A stretch of 32,078 nucleotides of DNA from Saprospiraceae bacterium (lineage in GTDB: Bacteria > Bacteroidota > Bacteroidia > Chitinophagales > Saprospiraceae). Of this stretch, positions 1 to 8,243 are shown in pieces. Position 1 is the first letter of the stretch, and the number at the start of each line of letters is the position of its first letter. The notes below the pieces were generated by a model. That model saw nothing but the letters and a program-made list of their open reading frames with translations. It had not been told where the DNA came from and searched no databases. A program made the translations under genes and the position numbers. Where the stretch lies: NCBI GenBank assembly GCA_020629935.1, contig JAHDCJ010000007.1, positions 1 through 32,078 on the forward strand, written 5' to 3'.

Positions 1-53
1 AACCGCCGTACGAGGTTTTGCAGACCTCTGCCTAGCCACTCGGCCACGCGACC
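1..53 (-). tRNA. tRNA-Cys (GCA), 3' part cut off by window edge
   Basis: Read on the minus strand the sequence starts GGTCGCG (acceptor 5' strand), then T8, a D-arm (GCC...GGC), and an anticodon stem GAGGT/ACCTC enclosing the 7-base loop CTGCAAA. The anticodon in that loop is GCA, which reads cysteine codons. The variable region and the start of the T-arm (GGCGGTT) follow before the window ends, so the 3' half of the T-arm, the acceptor 3' strand and the tail lie outside. The 5' end is set at base 53 because it places U8 and the D-stem correctly. Confidence 0.93.
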
Positions 54-85
54 CTATTAGGGATGCTACACATCTGCAGCGACGA

Positions 86-93
86 CAAATATA
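86..93 (-). promoter_or_regulatory. -7 box upstream of tRNA-Cys
   Basis: The minus strand reads TATATTTG, a perfect match to the Bacteroidota -7 consensus TAnnTTTG, 32 bases upstream of the tRNA 5' end. No convincing TTTG -33 element is visible at the usual distance. Confidence 0.55.
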
Positions 94-246
94 AAGGAAT
101 TTTCAATTTCCCGCCATTTTTTTCGAAAAAAATATATTGACAAAAAAAATGGCTGCTTATTTGACGCTTATTACTTAACGGACTAAAGCCTAAAAGAGTT
201 TCCTATTCTCTTATTTTTTTTAGTAGAAAACCGATTATTTTTTTTA

Positions 247-254
247 TACTTTTG
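247..254 (+). promoter_or_regulatory. -7 box upstream of the 169-aa protein gene
   Basis: TACTTTTG matches the Bacteroidota TAnnTTTG -7 element and lies 33 bases before the ATG at 288. The -33 position is a T-run (TTTTTTTAG) without a clear TTG, so only the -7 half is well supported. Confidence 0.5.
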
Positions 255-287
255 TCTAAGTAAATTATTATAAAATCAGACTTCAAT

Positions 288-797
288 ATGCGTACAACGA
301 TACTTACTTTTGTAGGATTACTTATTCTTGTTCTAGGACTTCTATTTGGATTAAGAACACTTAAAGGAGGACAAGCAGAACCATTGCCTCCTGCACCTCA
401 TGTACCTACAGTTAATAATAACACTCCCACCTTACCTCCCCCTACACAAGAGGTCTTTAATTACCTAATTGAAAATACGGATTATATAGATTATATTTAT
501 ATCAATCACCCATTTACTATGGCGGTCAGTGAGTTACCCAGTGTTAAAGGAAATGTGGCTTACTTAACCAATATTCCAGCTCCAAATTTAAGACAATGTC
601 AACCCATCGCTAATATCTTTTATAAAGGAAATCAAGAAATACTGCGTCGAGCAAATCTTTATTTTTCAGACAATTGTAAATACATTGAAATTTTAGGCAA
701 AGATAATATGCCTGAATTTGCTTGTGAAATATCAGAAAACGGACAAAAATATTTAACCAATATGTTGTCTCAAGTTAAAGGTGGACCTAACCAATAA
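288..797 (+). CDS. Small membrane-anchored or secreted protein of unknown function
   Basis: I do not recognise this 169-residue protein. It starts with a hydrophobic segment at about residues 5-22 (signal anchor or uncleaved signal peptide; no lipobox cysteine). A proline/asparagine-rich linker follows (about 31-52), then a soluble C-terminal domain of about 115 residues containing three cysteines (in RQCQP, DNCKY and FACEI). The layout suggests one N-terminal membrane anchor with the domain on the periplasmic side. It is preceded by a plausible -7 box and followed 43 bases later by ligA in the same direction, so the two could be cotranscribed, though no functional link is evident. The ATG at 288 is preferred because it directly precedes the hydrophobic segment. 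Confidence 0.75.
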   Translation: MRTTILTFVGLLILVLGLLFGLRTLKGGQAEPLPPAPHVPTVNNNTPTLPPPTQEVFNYLIENTDYIDYIYINHPFTMAVSELPSVKGNVAYLTNIPAPNLRQCQPIANIFYKGNQEILRRANLYFSDNCKYIEILGKDNMPEFACEISENGQKYLTNMLSQVKGGPNQ

Positions 798-840
798 TTT
801 TTTAAGTATATCCTTTTCCCTCAGTTTTAATTTTAAATAC

Positions 841-2988
841 ATGTACAATAAAAAACTTCAAAAAGACCTTTACCAACTTTCTAAACATCTACTCACTGAA
901 CCAAATGCCGAAACGTTAGGTAAAGCTAAACAACAAATTGAAGGAATAAGCAAAGTAATTGTTTATCATGAATGGCGATATTATGTGCTGAATGAACCTG
1001 TAATTAGTGATTTTGAATATGATCAATTATTTAAAAAACTAGAAGCTTTAGAAGCAAAATTCCCGCAATTGGTCGAACCCAGTTCGCCTACCCAAAGAGT
1101 ATCAAGTGATCTTACCGAAGACTTTCCTTCTGTTGATCATTTGACGCCCATGCTTTCTTTAGAAAACTCCTATGACATTGAAGATCTTAATGATTTTGAT
1201 CGTAGAGTAAAAGATAAAACCAATCAAGAACCTGATGCGCAAATCAACTATTGTGTAGAGCCTAAATTTGATGGAGGTACCATTGCTATTGTTTATGAAA
1301 ATGATCAATTGGTTAGAGCTGCGACTAGAGGGAATGGCGCACAAGGAGAAGAAATGACGAATAATGCCAAAGCGATGCGTTCCATTCCAATGAAAGCAGC
1401 ATTTTCTAAATATGGTATTCAAAAAGTAGAATTGCGTGGTGAGGTAATTATTCGTATTGAAACTTTTGACAAGGTCAATAAAAAACGAGAAGCAGAGAAA
1501 AAATCAATCTTGGCAAACCCGCGAAATGCAGCTACTGGCGCTATGCGTGTTAAAGATCCTAAAGAAGTAGAGAAGCGAGGATTGGAAGCTTTTATGTACC
1601 AATTAGGCTATGCCGTAGATAAAGATGGAAATGATATTTTAGGACAGTTTAATACCCATGATGAGACCATACAAATGTTGGAATCTTTAGGGTTTAAAGT
1701 ACCAAAGACAGACTACGATAGAAAGGTTTGTAAAGACATTGAGGAAGTGCATGCATTCTGTGATTATTGGCAACAAAATAGAGAGGCTTATCCTTATGAA
1801 ATTGATGGGATGGTTGTCAAAGTCAATCGAGTTGATTTACAAGATTTATGTGGTTATACGAGCCATCATCCGCGATGGGCCATTGCTTATAAATTTAAAG
1901 CCAAACAAGCCACTACCCGATTAATTGATGTAGAATTTCAAGTGGGCAAAATAGGTTCAATTACGCCTGTTGCTAAATTAGAGCCGGTAGCTTTAGCTGG
2001 CGTAATGATCTCTTCCGTTTCTTTGCACAATGAAGATTTTATCAAATCCAAAGATCTACATTATGGCGACACCGTCCTAGTAGAACGTGCCGGCGATGTG
2101 ATTCCATACATCGTAAAAGCATTAGATGAATTAAGAGATGGTTCAGAAGAACCCATTGTATATCCTAGCCATTGTCCTATTAATAAAAATCAAGAACAAG
2201 TAGCTTTAGTTAGAGAAGAAGACGAAGCCGTTTGGAAATGTCCAGATTGTATTTGTGGAGCACAAAATGTGAAACGGATGATCTTTCATGTATCCAAAGA
2301 TGCAATGAATATTGATGGGTTTGGAGCCAAATATATTGAACGGTTTCATGAAGAAGGTATGTTGAATACTATTGCTGACATTTATCGTATTGATTATGAT
2401 AAAATTGCTCAACTAGAAGGTTTTGGAAAACGCTCTGCGGAAAATTTAGAAGCGGCAATAACCAAAGCAAAAGGGAATCCAATTTCTAGATTATTATACA
2501 GTCTTAGTATTCATTTAGTAGGCCGAACCGTATCTAAAATTTTTGCGGGAGAGGTAGCCGATTTAAGGGATTTGAAAGATTGGACACAAGAACAATTTAT
2601 TGAACTGCACGACATTGGCCCAAAGGTAGCAGAAAACATGCATCAATTTTTTAGTGAACCTAAAAATTTAGCCTTGCTTGATGAATTAGAATCACTAGGT
2701 GTTAATCTTAAACAGTTGGAATCTGAAAAGAAAAAAGCCCCGATCTTAGATGGCGTTTTCTCTGGAAAAACCATTCTCTTTACGGGTAGTCTTCAACAAA
2801 TGTCGCGTAAAGAAGCTAAAGTAAAAGCAGAAGAAGCTGGAGCGAAAAATGTAGGCAGTGTCAGTGGCAATTTAAATATTTTGGTCGTTGGAGAAAAGGC
2901 AGGATCTAAACTTAAAAAAGCGGAAGCCTTAGGTTCTGTTCAAATTTTAACCGAACAAGAATTTCTAGATCAATTGTCTAAAAATTAA
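841..2988 (+). CDS. ligA: NAD-dependent DNA ligase LigA
   Basis: Seals nicks in double-stranded DNA using NAD+ as the adenylate donor during replication and repair. The catalytic lysine lies in EPKFDG at about residue 142. Other adenylation-domain landmarks are NPRNAATGAMR and YEIDGMVVKV. An OB-fold segment (ITPVAKLEPV, ERAGDVIPYI) follows, then a cysteine cluster, helix-hairpin-helix repeats and a C-terminal BRCT domain from about residue 636. At 715 residues it is somewhat longer than the usual roughly 670. The ORF track begins at a GTG at 781, inside the previous gene. The ATG at 841 gives a normal LigA N-terminus, so I use it. The zinc cluster is atypical: cysteines at about 445, 467, 470 and 472, whereas the usual first CxxC is CPIN here. 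The motif normally RGDG is RGNG. It may be a divergent LigA type or a second paralogue. Confidence 0.95.
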   Translation: MYNKKLQKDLYQLSKHLLTEPNAETLGKAKQQIEGISKVIVYHEWRYYVLNEPVISDFEYDQLFKKLEALEAKFPQLVEPSSPTQRVSSDLTEDFPSVDHLTPMLSLENSYDIEDLNDFDRRVKDKTNQEPDAQINYCVEPKFDGGTIAIVYENDQLVRAATRGNGAQGEEMTNNAKAMRSIPMKAAFSKYGIQKVELRGEVIIRIETFDKVNKKREAEKKSILANPRNAATGAMRVKDPKEVEKRGLEAFMYQLGYAVDKDGNDILGQFNTHDETIQMLESLGFKVPKTDYDRKVCKDIEEVHAFCDYWQQNREAYPYEIDGMVVKVNRVDLQDLCGYTSHHPRWAIAYKFKAKQATTRLIDVEFQVGKIGSITPVAKLEPVALAGVMISSVSLHNEDFIKSKDLHYGDTVLVERAGDVIPYIVKALDELRDGSEEPIVYPSHCPINKNQEQVALVREEDEAVWKCPDCICGAQNVKRMIFHVSKDAMNIDGFGAKYIERFHEEGMLNTIADIYRIDYDKIAQLEGFGKRSAENLEAAITKAKGNPISRLLYSLSIHLVGRTVSKIFAGEVADLRDLKDWTQEQFIELHDIGPKVAENMHQFFSEPKNLALLDELESLGVNLKQLESEKKKAPILDGVFSGKTILFTGSLQQMSRKEAKVKAEEAGAKNVGSVSGNLNILVVGEKAGSKLKKAEALGSVQILTEQEFLDQLSKN

Positions 2989-3018
2989 TACTAAAATGAT
3001 CCTAGGAAAATAAAACCA

Positions 3019-3570
3019 ATGGGGAAGGGAAATCAAATCTTGGATAGTGACTATGCCGTTCCTAAAGCGAAAAAAGGGATTCCTGCGGGTCTGCCCTTAC
3101 GAATTCAGGCTTTCACTTTTGATTTTCTATTAATTGTCGCTATCGTTTATATTTTTTATTTATTCAATTTATTTTCACTCCTTGTTGCGGAAGGCTCGAC
3201 CTACAAACCATTAATCTTATTATTCATTGTGCTTTTATTGATCAAAGATTTTTGGAAGGGTCAAAGTATAGGCAAACGCTTTTTTGAAATTGAAGTGGTC
3301 AATTATGAACATAACCCTGCAAGTGCATTGCAATGTGTAGGTCGAAATATATCAAGTATCTTTTTACCTTTTGATATTTTCATGTTGTTGGCTACACGTG
3401 AAATTAGAATTGGAGATCTTTTTGCGGGAACTCGGGTAAACAAAATGTATATTCAGCCCAATAGTTTATTTCATGACATATTAAATATGCCGTGGGGAAA
3501 AAGCCAATTATATGCCCTCTTATTAATGCTAGGCACACTAATTTTTGCCGCTATTTTTATCTATGCTTAA
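3019..3570 (+). CDS. RDD family membrane protein
   Basis: A 183-residue integral membrane protein with the RDD signature: an arginine and aspartate in the first membrane segment (RIQAFTFDFLL, about 28-38), a GQSIGKRFF loop typical of the family, and a later IGDLFAGTRV. About four hydrophobic segments are visible (around 33-55, 62-78, 113-127, 160-182). Family members are linked to ion or small-solute transport, but the substrate is usually unknown and nothing here specifies it. It starts 30 bases after ligA in the same direction and may be cotranscribed with it. The ATG at 3019 follows an A-rich stretch with no Shine-Dalgarno sequence, as is usual in Bacteroidota. Confidence 0.88.
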   Translation: MGKGNQILDSDYAVPKAKKGIPAGLPLRIQAFTFDFLLIVAIVYIFYLFNLFSLLVAEGSTYKPLILLFIVLLLIKDFWKGQSIGKRFFEIEVVNYEHNPASALQCVGRNISSIFLPFDIFMLLATREIRIGDLFAGTRVNKMYIQPNSLFHDILNMPWGKSQLYALLLMLGTLIFAAIFIYA

Positions 3571-3702
3571 ATTGGAAATAAGCCAGTTCCTTTAAAAAGC
3601 AAGAAAGATTCCTTATTTTTTGTCGAAATAATTCCTATTTATGTCCTAAAATTTGAATGATTTAAAATAAGTCTGCAATATTGTGACTCAATTCAATATA
3701 CT

Positions 3703-4611
3703 ATGGAAATTCTTAAACTAGAAAATGTAGTAAAATCCTATCAAAAGCATGTCGCCGTAAATGAGGTAAGCTTTGATGTACCCAAAGGCTCGATCTTTGG
3801 TTTGCTTGGACCAAATGGTGCAGGGAAAACGTCTTTAATACGGATTATTACTACCATTACACGAGCCGATAGTGGTGTCGTTTACTTAGATGGAGAAAAA
3901 CTAGGTGCTGATCATCCATCTCAAATTGGTTATATGCCCGAAGAACGTGGGCTATACAAAAAGATGAAAGTGGGTGAACAACTCCTTTACCTTGCTCAAC
4001 TTAAGGGTCTATCCAAAGCGGATGCTCGAAATGAAATTTTTAAATGGTTTAAAAAATTTGAAATCGAAGATTGGTGGGATAAAAAAGTAGAAGAACTTTC
4101 TAAAGGAATGCAACAGAAAATTCAGTTTGTTTCTACTGTAGTTCACCGTCCGAAACTGCTTATCTTAGACGAACCGTTTTCGGGTTTAGATCCGATCAAC
4201 ACCAATTTGATTAAGGATGAAATTTACAACCTCAACCAAGAAGGTACGAGTATTATTTTTTCTACCCACCGAATGGAACAAGTAGAAGAGATTTGTGAAC
4301 GGATTGTGTTGATTAATAAAGGGAAAAATATTCTTCAAGGAGAGGTAAAGGATATTAAAAATCAATTCAAAGAAAATCTATTTGAGATTAAGTTTGATGG
4401 AGGAGCCATCCCTACAAGTATTGGAGAAAAATATCGGGTAATGGATGAGAAAAAAGGCCGATTGGTCATTCAACTTGATCCTAATGCAGATTCCAATGAA
4501 CTATTGAATGATTTGATTCAATCAGGAGTGCATGTAACTTCTTTCATTGAAATTTTACCCACATTAAACGAAATTTTCATTAAACAAGTAGGAGGGCAAA
4601 GCGATGAATAA
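3703..4611 (+). CDS. ABC transporter ATP-binding protein (NatA-like exporter type)
   Basis: Cytoplasmic ATPase that powers the membrane protein encoded immediately downstream. In its 302 residues the full set of motifs is visible: Walker A GPNGAGKTS (36-44), signature LSKGMQQ (133-139), Walker B LLILDEP (153-159), D-loop SGLDP (161-165) and H-loop histidine about 190 in FSTHRM. The C-terminal 75 residues resemble the accessory domain found after the ATPase in ABC-2 exporters of the NatA type. The end overlaps the permease start by 8 bases, indicating translational coupling. NatA proteins act with NatB in sodium or drug extrusion, but the substrate cannot be read from the sequence. No clear promoter motif was found in the 132 bases upstream. 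Confidence 0.93.
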   Translation: MEILKLENVVKSYQKHVAVNEVSFDVPKGSIFGLLGPNGAGKTSLIRIITTITRADSGVVYLDGEKLGADHPSQIGYMPEERGLYKKMKVGEQLLYLAQLKGLSKADARNEIFKWFKKFEIEDWWDKKVEELSKGMQQKIQFVSTVVHRPKLLILDEPFSGLDPINTNLIKDEIYNLNQEGTSIIFSTHRMEQVEEICERIVLINKGKNILQGEVKDIKNQFKENLFEIKFDGGAIPTSIGEKYRVMDEKKGRLVIQLDPNADSNELLNDLIQSGVHVTSFIEILPTLNEIFIKQVGGQSDE

Positions 4612-5929
4612 ACTTTGGTTAATAATAAAAAGAGAATATTTAACTCGTGTTAGAAAAAAATCATTTTTACTTATCACGATTGGTACGCCGTTGGCTATTG
4701 CTTTGTTTATGGTCTTGGTTGCTTTTATTTTAAATAGCAACAAAGACAATCTCAAGGTTGGGGTCATTGATGAATCACAAACCATCATGGCGCTAAAAGA
4801 TACCGAAACGATTGATTTTGAAATGATCAAAAATAGTTCATTAGATAAACTTCGAGATAACTTTGAAGAATCGGAATACGATGGCTTGGTGGTTATTTCT
4901 GACTTTAAATCTAATTTAACTAAAACAGATTATAAGTTCAATTACTACTCCGACAAGCCCATTGGATCCATAACCAAAAATTCTATTGGCCGAGAAATTG
5001 GGAAAAAGATTCGAAATTATAAAGTAGAACAATCAAATCTAGACGAGAAAACGATCAACGATTTAAAGGCTAGTGTAGACTTAAAAGAAATTGCAGCCGA
5101 TAAAGAAAAGGAAAAAGAGGACGGATCTTCTACGGAGAATCGATCAGAGATTGCTACAGGAATCGGTATGTTTCTTGGGCTTTTCATGTATTTCGTCATT
5201 TTCTTCTATGGCTCCATGATTATGCGTAGTGTAATGGAAGAAAAGACCAATCGAATTGTAGAAGTTATGATCTCTTCGGTCAAACCTTTTCAATTGATGC
5301 TTGGAAAAATTATTGGCGTGAGTGGCGTGGGCCTTACACAGATTATTATTTGGGCGATTATGTTCACTGGTTTATCCTTTGTGATTGGAATGATTATTCC
5401 AGTTGACCCAAGTGCTATGGAGGGAATGAACACTAATTCAGGCATTGATCCAGAAGATATGGAATCTATGGTTAGTAGTTTAATGGACAGTATTTTTGCA
5501 GTCAATTGGACGGGCATTATCTCGGTTTCTATTCTTTTCTTCATAGGTGGATATTTCCTTTACTCTTCCTTATTTGCTGCCGTCGGTTCTGCAATGGGAG
5601 ATGATATGGGAGAAGGTCAAGCCTTGACTATTCCAATCTCTATACCTGTGGTTTTAGCATTGTATATAATGATTGCGGTAGTGCAAAACCCGAACAGTAG
5701 TATGGCGACCTGGTCATCCTTTGTTCCTTTTTTCTCTCCGATTATTGTGCCTGCACGTATGGCGTTTGATCCGCCATTGTGGGAAATTATTTTGTCTTTA
5801 GTCATACTCGCCGTTTCTGCGATTTTCTTTGTTTGGTTATCTGGTCGAATTTATCGGGTAGGTATCTTAATGTACGGCAAGAAGATTACGTTCAAAGAAT
5901 TGGGCAAATGGCTTTTTTATAGAGATTAA
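4604..5929 (+). CDS. ABC-2 type exporter permease (NatB-like)
   Basis: Membrane partner of the overlapping ATPase gene. The 441-residue protein has the NatB-like architecture: one N-terminal membrane segment (about 20-43), a long extracytoplasmic domain (about 44-185) with a charged stretch rich in Lys/Glu near 160-180, then five or six membrane segments to the C-terminus. The motif EEKTNRIVEVMISS (about 212-225), a hallmark of this family, follows the second membrane segment. An acidic, methionine-rich loop (about 269-297) lies between later segments. A strong hairpin terminator 48 bases after the stop suggests that the two-gene unit ends here. The exported substrate is unknown. Confidence 0.92.
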   Translation: MNKLWLIIKREYLTRVRKKSFLLITIGTPLAIALFMVLVAFILNSNKDNLKVGVIDESQTIMALKDTETIDFEMIKNSSLDKLRDNFEESEYDGLVVISDFKSNLTKTDYKFNYYSDKPIGSITKNSIGREIGKKIRNYKVEQSNLDEKTINDLKASVDLKEIAADKEKEKEDGSSTENRSEIATGIGMFLGLFMYFVIFFYGSMIMRSVMEEKTNRIVEVMISSVKPFQLMLGKIIGVSGVGLTQIIIWAIMFTGLSFVIGMIIPVDPSAMEGMNTNSGIDPEDMESMVSSLMDSIFAVNWTGIISVSILFFIGGYFLYSSLFAAVGSAMGDDMGEGQALTIPISIPVVLALYIMIAVVQNPNSSMATWSSFVPFFSPIIVPARMAFDPPLWEIILSLVILAVSAIFFVWLSGRIYRVGILMYGKKITFKELGKWLFYRD

Positions 5930-5977
5930 TAGGAAAGGTTTAGTTTGAAAAAAGTTTTATTTTTTAAGTAAAAAAAA

Positions 5978-6013
5978 TGAGAAATAACTTGAACGTTGTT
6001 TCTCATTTTTTTT
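5978..6013 (+). terminator. Rho-independent terminator after the ABC exporter pair
   Basis: TGAGAAATAAC and GTTGTTTCTCA pair over 11 positions (one G-T) around the 6-base loop TTGAAC, followed by eight Ts. Seven As precede it, so it could also work leftward, but no leftward gene ends here. The alternative TTG start listed for the phosphatase ORF lies inside this hairpin, which argues against that start. Confidence 0.88.
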
Positions 6014-6061
6014 ATCCCCAACATTTATGCATCTTCGTTAAGTAAACCAGAATATCCCCAC

Positions 6062-6973
6062 ATGAAATTAGCTGTTATAGATTTAGGTACCAATACCTTC
6101 CATATATTAATTGTGGAGGTTGATGCGGAAGGTTCTTTTAAAGAATGTTACCGAGAACGACAATTTGTACAATTAGGAGAAGAAGGAGTAGAGACTATTG
6201 GTCAAGCCGCTTTTAATCGTGGATTAGCTACGCTGAAAAAATTTAAAACCGTATTATCTCAACATGATATCGCAGAAGTAAAAGCCTTTGGAACAGCGGC
6301 CCTTCGATCAGCCACGAATGGACAAACATTTATACAGCGCAGTTTGGAGGAAACGGGAATTCAAATCGAATTAATTAGTGGAGAAAGAGAAGCCCTATTG
6401 ATATGTAAAGGTGCTAGAAAGGCGACTCCAATAGGTTTACGCCCAGTACTGATTATGGATATTGGGGGAGGAAGTGTAGAATTTATTATTGCCAACCAAC
6501 AACAGGTTTTTTGGGCAAAAAGTTATCCGATTGGATTAGCCATTTTATTTCGTTCTTTTCATAAAAAAGATCCTATACATCACACAGAGATTGAAAATCT
6601 ATCCAAGCATTTGCAAACCATATTAACCGATTTATCAAAACTACAAACCCTTCATCCAATAGAAACATTAATTGGCGCTTCAGGTACTTTTGATGTATTG
6701 GAAGCCATTTTGGCTCTTGAGAAAACGAGTCCCACTTGGGCCCATGTAAACCCAATAGATTTTCCAATATTATATGACCGTTTGGTGCAAGCTACATTAG
6801 CGCAACGATTGGCGATGGAAGATGTGCCCAACCAACGAGCAGAGCTTATTGTGGTAGCCATGATCTTAATCCAAGAAGTTTTAAAAACAGGAACATTTAA
6901 CCACATTTGGGTTTCTTCTTTTGCAATGAAAGAAGGCATGCTTTTAGAAATGATTGAATCGAATAAAAAATAA
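6062..6973 (+). CDS. Ppx/GppA family phosphatase
   Basis: Member of the ASKHA-fold exopolyphosphatase/guanosine pentaphosphate phosphatase family, which degrades polyphosphate or converts pppGpp to ppGpp in the cytoplasm. The phosphate-binding motifs are clear: AVIDLGTNTFH (4-14), AFGTAALRSATNG (75-87), SGEREA (106-111) and MDIGGGSVE (132-140). With 303 residues it corresponds to the short, two-subdomain form without the C-terminal HD-like extension of long Ppx proteins. The ORF track opens at a TTG at 5996 within the upstream terminator. The ATG at 6062, directly before the first conserved strand, is the credible start. Ppx and GppA activities cannot be separated from sequence alone. The gene is convergent with the next one. 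Confidence 0.92.
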   Translation: MKLAVIDLGTNTFHILIVEVDAEGSFKECYRERQFVQLGEEGVETIGQAAFNRGLATLKKFKTVLSQHDIAEVKAFGTAALRSATNGQTFIQRSLEETGIQIELISGEREALLICKGARKATPIGLRPVLIMDIGGGSVEFIIANQQQVFWAKSYPIGLAILFRSFHKKDPIHHTEIENLSKHLQTILTDLSKLQTLHPIETLIGASGTFDVLEAILALEKTSPTWAHVNPIDFPILYDRLVQATLAQRLAMEDVPNQRAELIVVAMILIQEVLKTGTFNHIWVSSFAMKEGMLLEMIESNKK

Positions 6974-7004
6974 ATTTCTTTTGTTTCCAATTCATTAAAT
7001 AAAA

Positions 7005-7033
7005 AAAGGAAGTCGCTTGCAACAACTTCCTTT
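7005..7033 (-). terminator. Terminator between convergent genes
   Basis: AAAGGAAGT and ACTTCCTTT form a 9-bp stem around an 11-base loop. Seven As precede it on the plus strand, giving a T-run on the minus strand, so it best serves the leftward gene ending at 7114. The plus-strand tail (TCGTTT) is poorer but may also stop the phosphatase transcript. Confidence 0.82.
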
Positions 7034-7113
7034 CGTTTAGGCTTTTCCTATTATGTCCTCCATAAGAATATATTAGGCACCTATTTAATCAATAAAACTA
7101 ACAAAAACAGATC

Positions 7114-7875
7114 TTATAAGTCATCTTTACTTGATGTTGAAATCGAAAGATGCGCTCGTACATTATCTTTTATACTTTGTTGTATCGGCTGTGGAGCCTT
7201 TTTGAGATTATTTTCTTTTTTAGCCACTGTACCATTAGGCTTGATTGTAAACATTTCAGCACTGACAGTATCATATCCTACAATTTCGTTGTCCATTATG
7301 CTGTTTTCTCCTACGTCTTTTTTCCATCGTGCTTTGTGTTCTGTAATGTACACATTAAACGATTCGTCTATTTTACCTAAATATCCATCCCCCATACCAT
7401 GACAACTTGCTAAGGTTTTTTGGTCGATTAACTCCCCTTTTTTATTAAAAACAACCAAGGTAAAGCTATGTGGCTTTCTATCAAAAGGACTATTTTGCGA
7501 ATAGACAATAAAATCAAATGGACTATCCTTAGATACCAATAAGGCCTCTGCTTTAAAATCATCTGGTCCCATACGGGAGTATTGTCCATATCCAATTTCA
7601 GGGATAAACTTTTTAGCGTCTCGAGGTAATATGTTTTTGGCAAGAGGTTGTAGCAGTTTATCTTCCTTTCTATTTTCTAAAAATTGAGGTTTTAAAAAAT
7701 CTACACCAATTTCATAAGGAAGCGTTTTAGTATCAAAGTGATCTAAAAACATTTGATAAGACATTTCTTCTGATTGAGCATCAACCGAGATGGTTGATTG
7801 CAAAGAAGACGGATTTTGAAACATCCAGCCGACAAGGCCAAGGAGTACAAGGTTAACTAATGCAATATTTTTCAT
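7114..7875 (-). CDS. Exported protein of unknown function
   Basis: A 253-residue protein with an N-terminal hydrophobic segment (about 3-18) that would act as a signal peptide or anchor. The remainder is soluble, with no repeats and no motif I can assign. A segment around residues 115-175 looks like beta strands carrying short polar turns (FDFIVYSQ, SFTLVVFNKKGEL, SFNVYITEHKARW) and holds a single cysteine in SCHGMGDGY. The last 30 residues are low-complexity and polar. It has its own terminator and is divergent from hppA, so it is probably a single-gene unit. The start ATG gives a normal signal segment. No enzymatic or binding role can be proposed from the sequence. Confidence 0.78.
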   Translation of the reverse strand: MKNIALVNLVLLGLVGWMFQNPSSLQSTISVDAQSEEMSYQMFLDHFDTKTLPYEIGVDFLKPQFLENRKEDKLLQPLAKNILPRDAKKFIPEIGYGQYSRMGPDDFKAEALLVSKDSPFDFIVYSQNSPFDRKPHSFTLVVFNKKGELIDQKTLASCHGMGDGYLGKIDESFNVYITEHKARWKKDVGENSIMDNEIVGYDTVSAEMFTIKPNGTVAKKENNLKKAPQPIQQSIKDNVRAHLSISTSSKDDL

Positions 7876-8243
7876 TTGCTTTGATTTTTAGGGTGAAGGG
7901 TAGTTGGTGATTACTACACTTGAACAATTATTAAACGAAAAAAATTCTTTTTTATTATCCAACAGTTCAGTGTGATATATCCAATTTTGATACCAATTTT
8001 ATTTTTTATTAAAAAAAGCGTGACGGTCAATAATGCATGAAAATGCTATAGATTTGGTAAACTATTGAAAAATGACTCCAATTGGGCTTGAATCCCTATA
8101 AATACAGTATAATTCCTACTTAATTTTATTGTCAAAACAAGAATTTAGTTATACCTTTGCCCACCGAAAAACTAAAAGATAAAAAACGAGGAAATTCAAG
8201 ATATATCCCTCACTAAAATTAACGAACGAAAAAAATCATTACT
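7876..8243. other. Divergent intergenic region between the exported protein and hppA
   Basis: 368 AT-rich bases without a credible ORF. The right part holds a good hppA promoter (separate entry). On the minus strand I found no clean TAnnTTTG for the leftward gene. A short direct repeat, CCAATTTT, occurs twice 13 bases apart around 7980-8001. Nothing else structured was seen. Confidence 0.6.
8129..8159 (+). promoter_or_regulatory. Promoter of hppA
   Basis: TTG at 8129-8131, a 20-base spacer, then TACCTTTG at 8152-8159: a full match to the Bacteroidota -33/-7 promoter pattern. It implies a 5' leader of roughly 75 bases before the ATG at 8244. Confidence 0.78.

Noticed and set aside
781-840. 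GTG start extending LigA by 20 residues
   Set aside because: It overlaps the preceding gene's end and adds a hydrophobic stretch unlike any LigA N-terminus. The ATG at 841 fits better.
3619-3643. Promoter for the ABC exporter pair (TTTG and TATTTATG)
   Set aside because: The -7 candidate has a mismatch and the spacer is only 13 bases, too short for the Bacteroidota pattern.
5996-6061. TTG start extending the Ppx/GppA protein by 22 residues
   Set aside because: It lies within the hairpin of a strong terminator. The ATG at 6062 precedes the first conserved strand directly.
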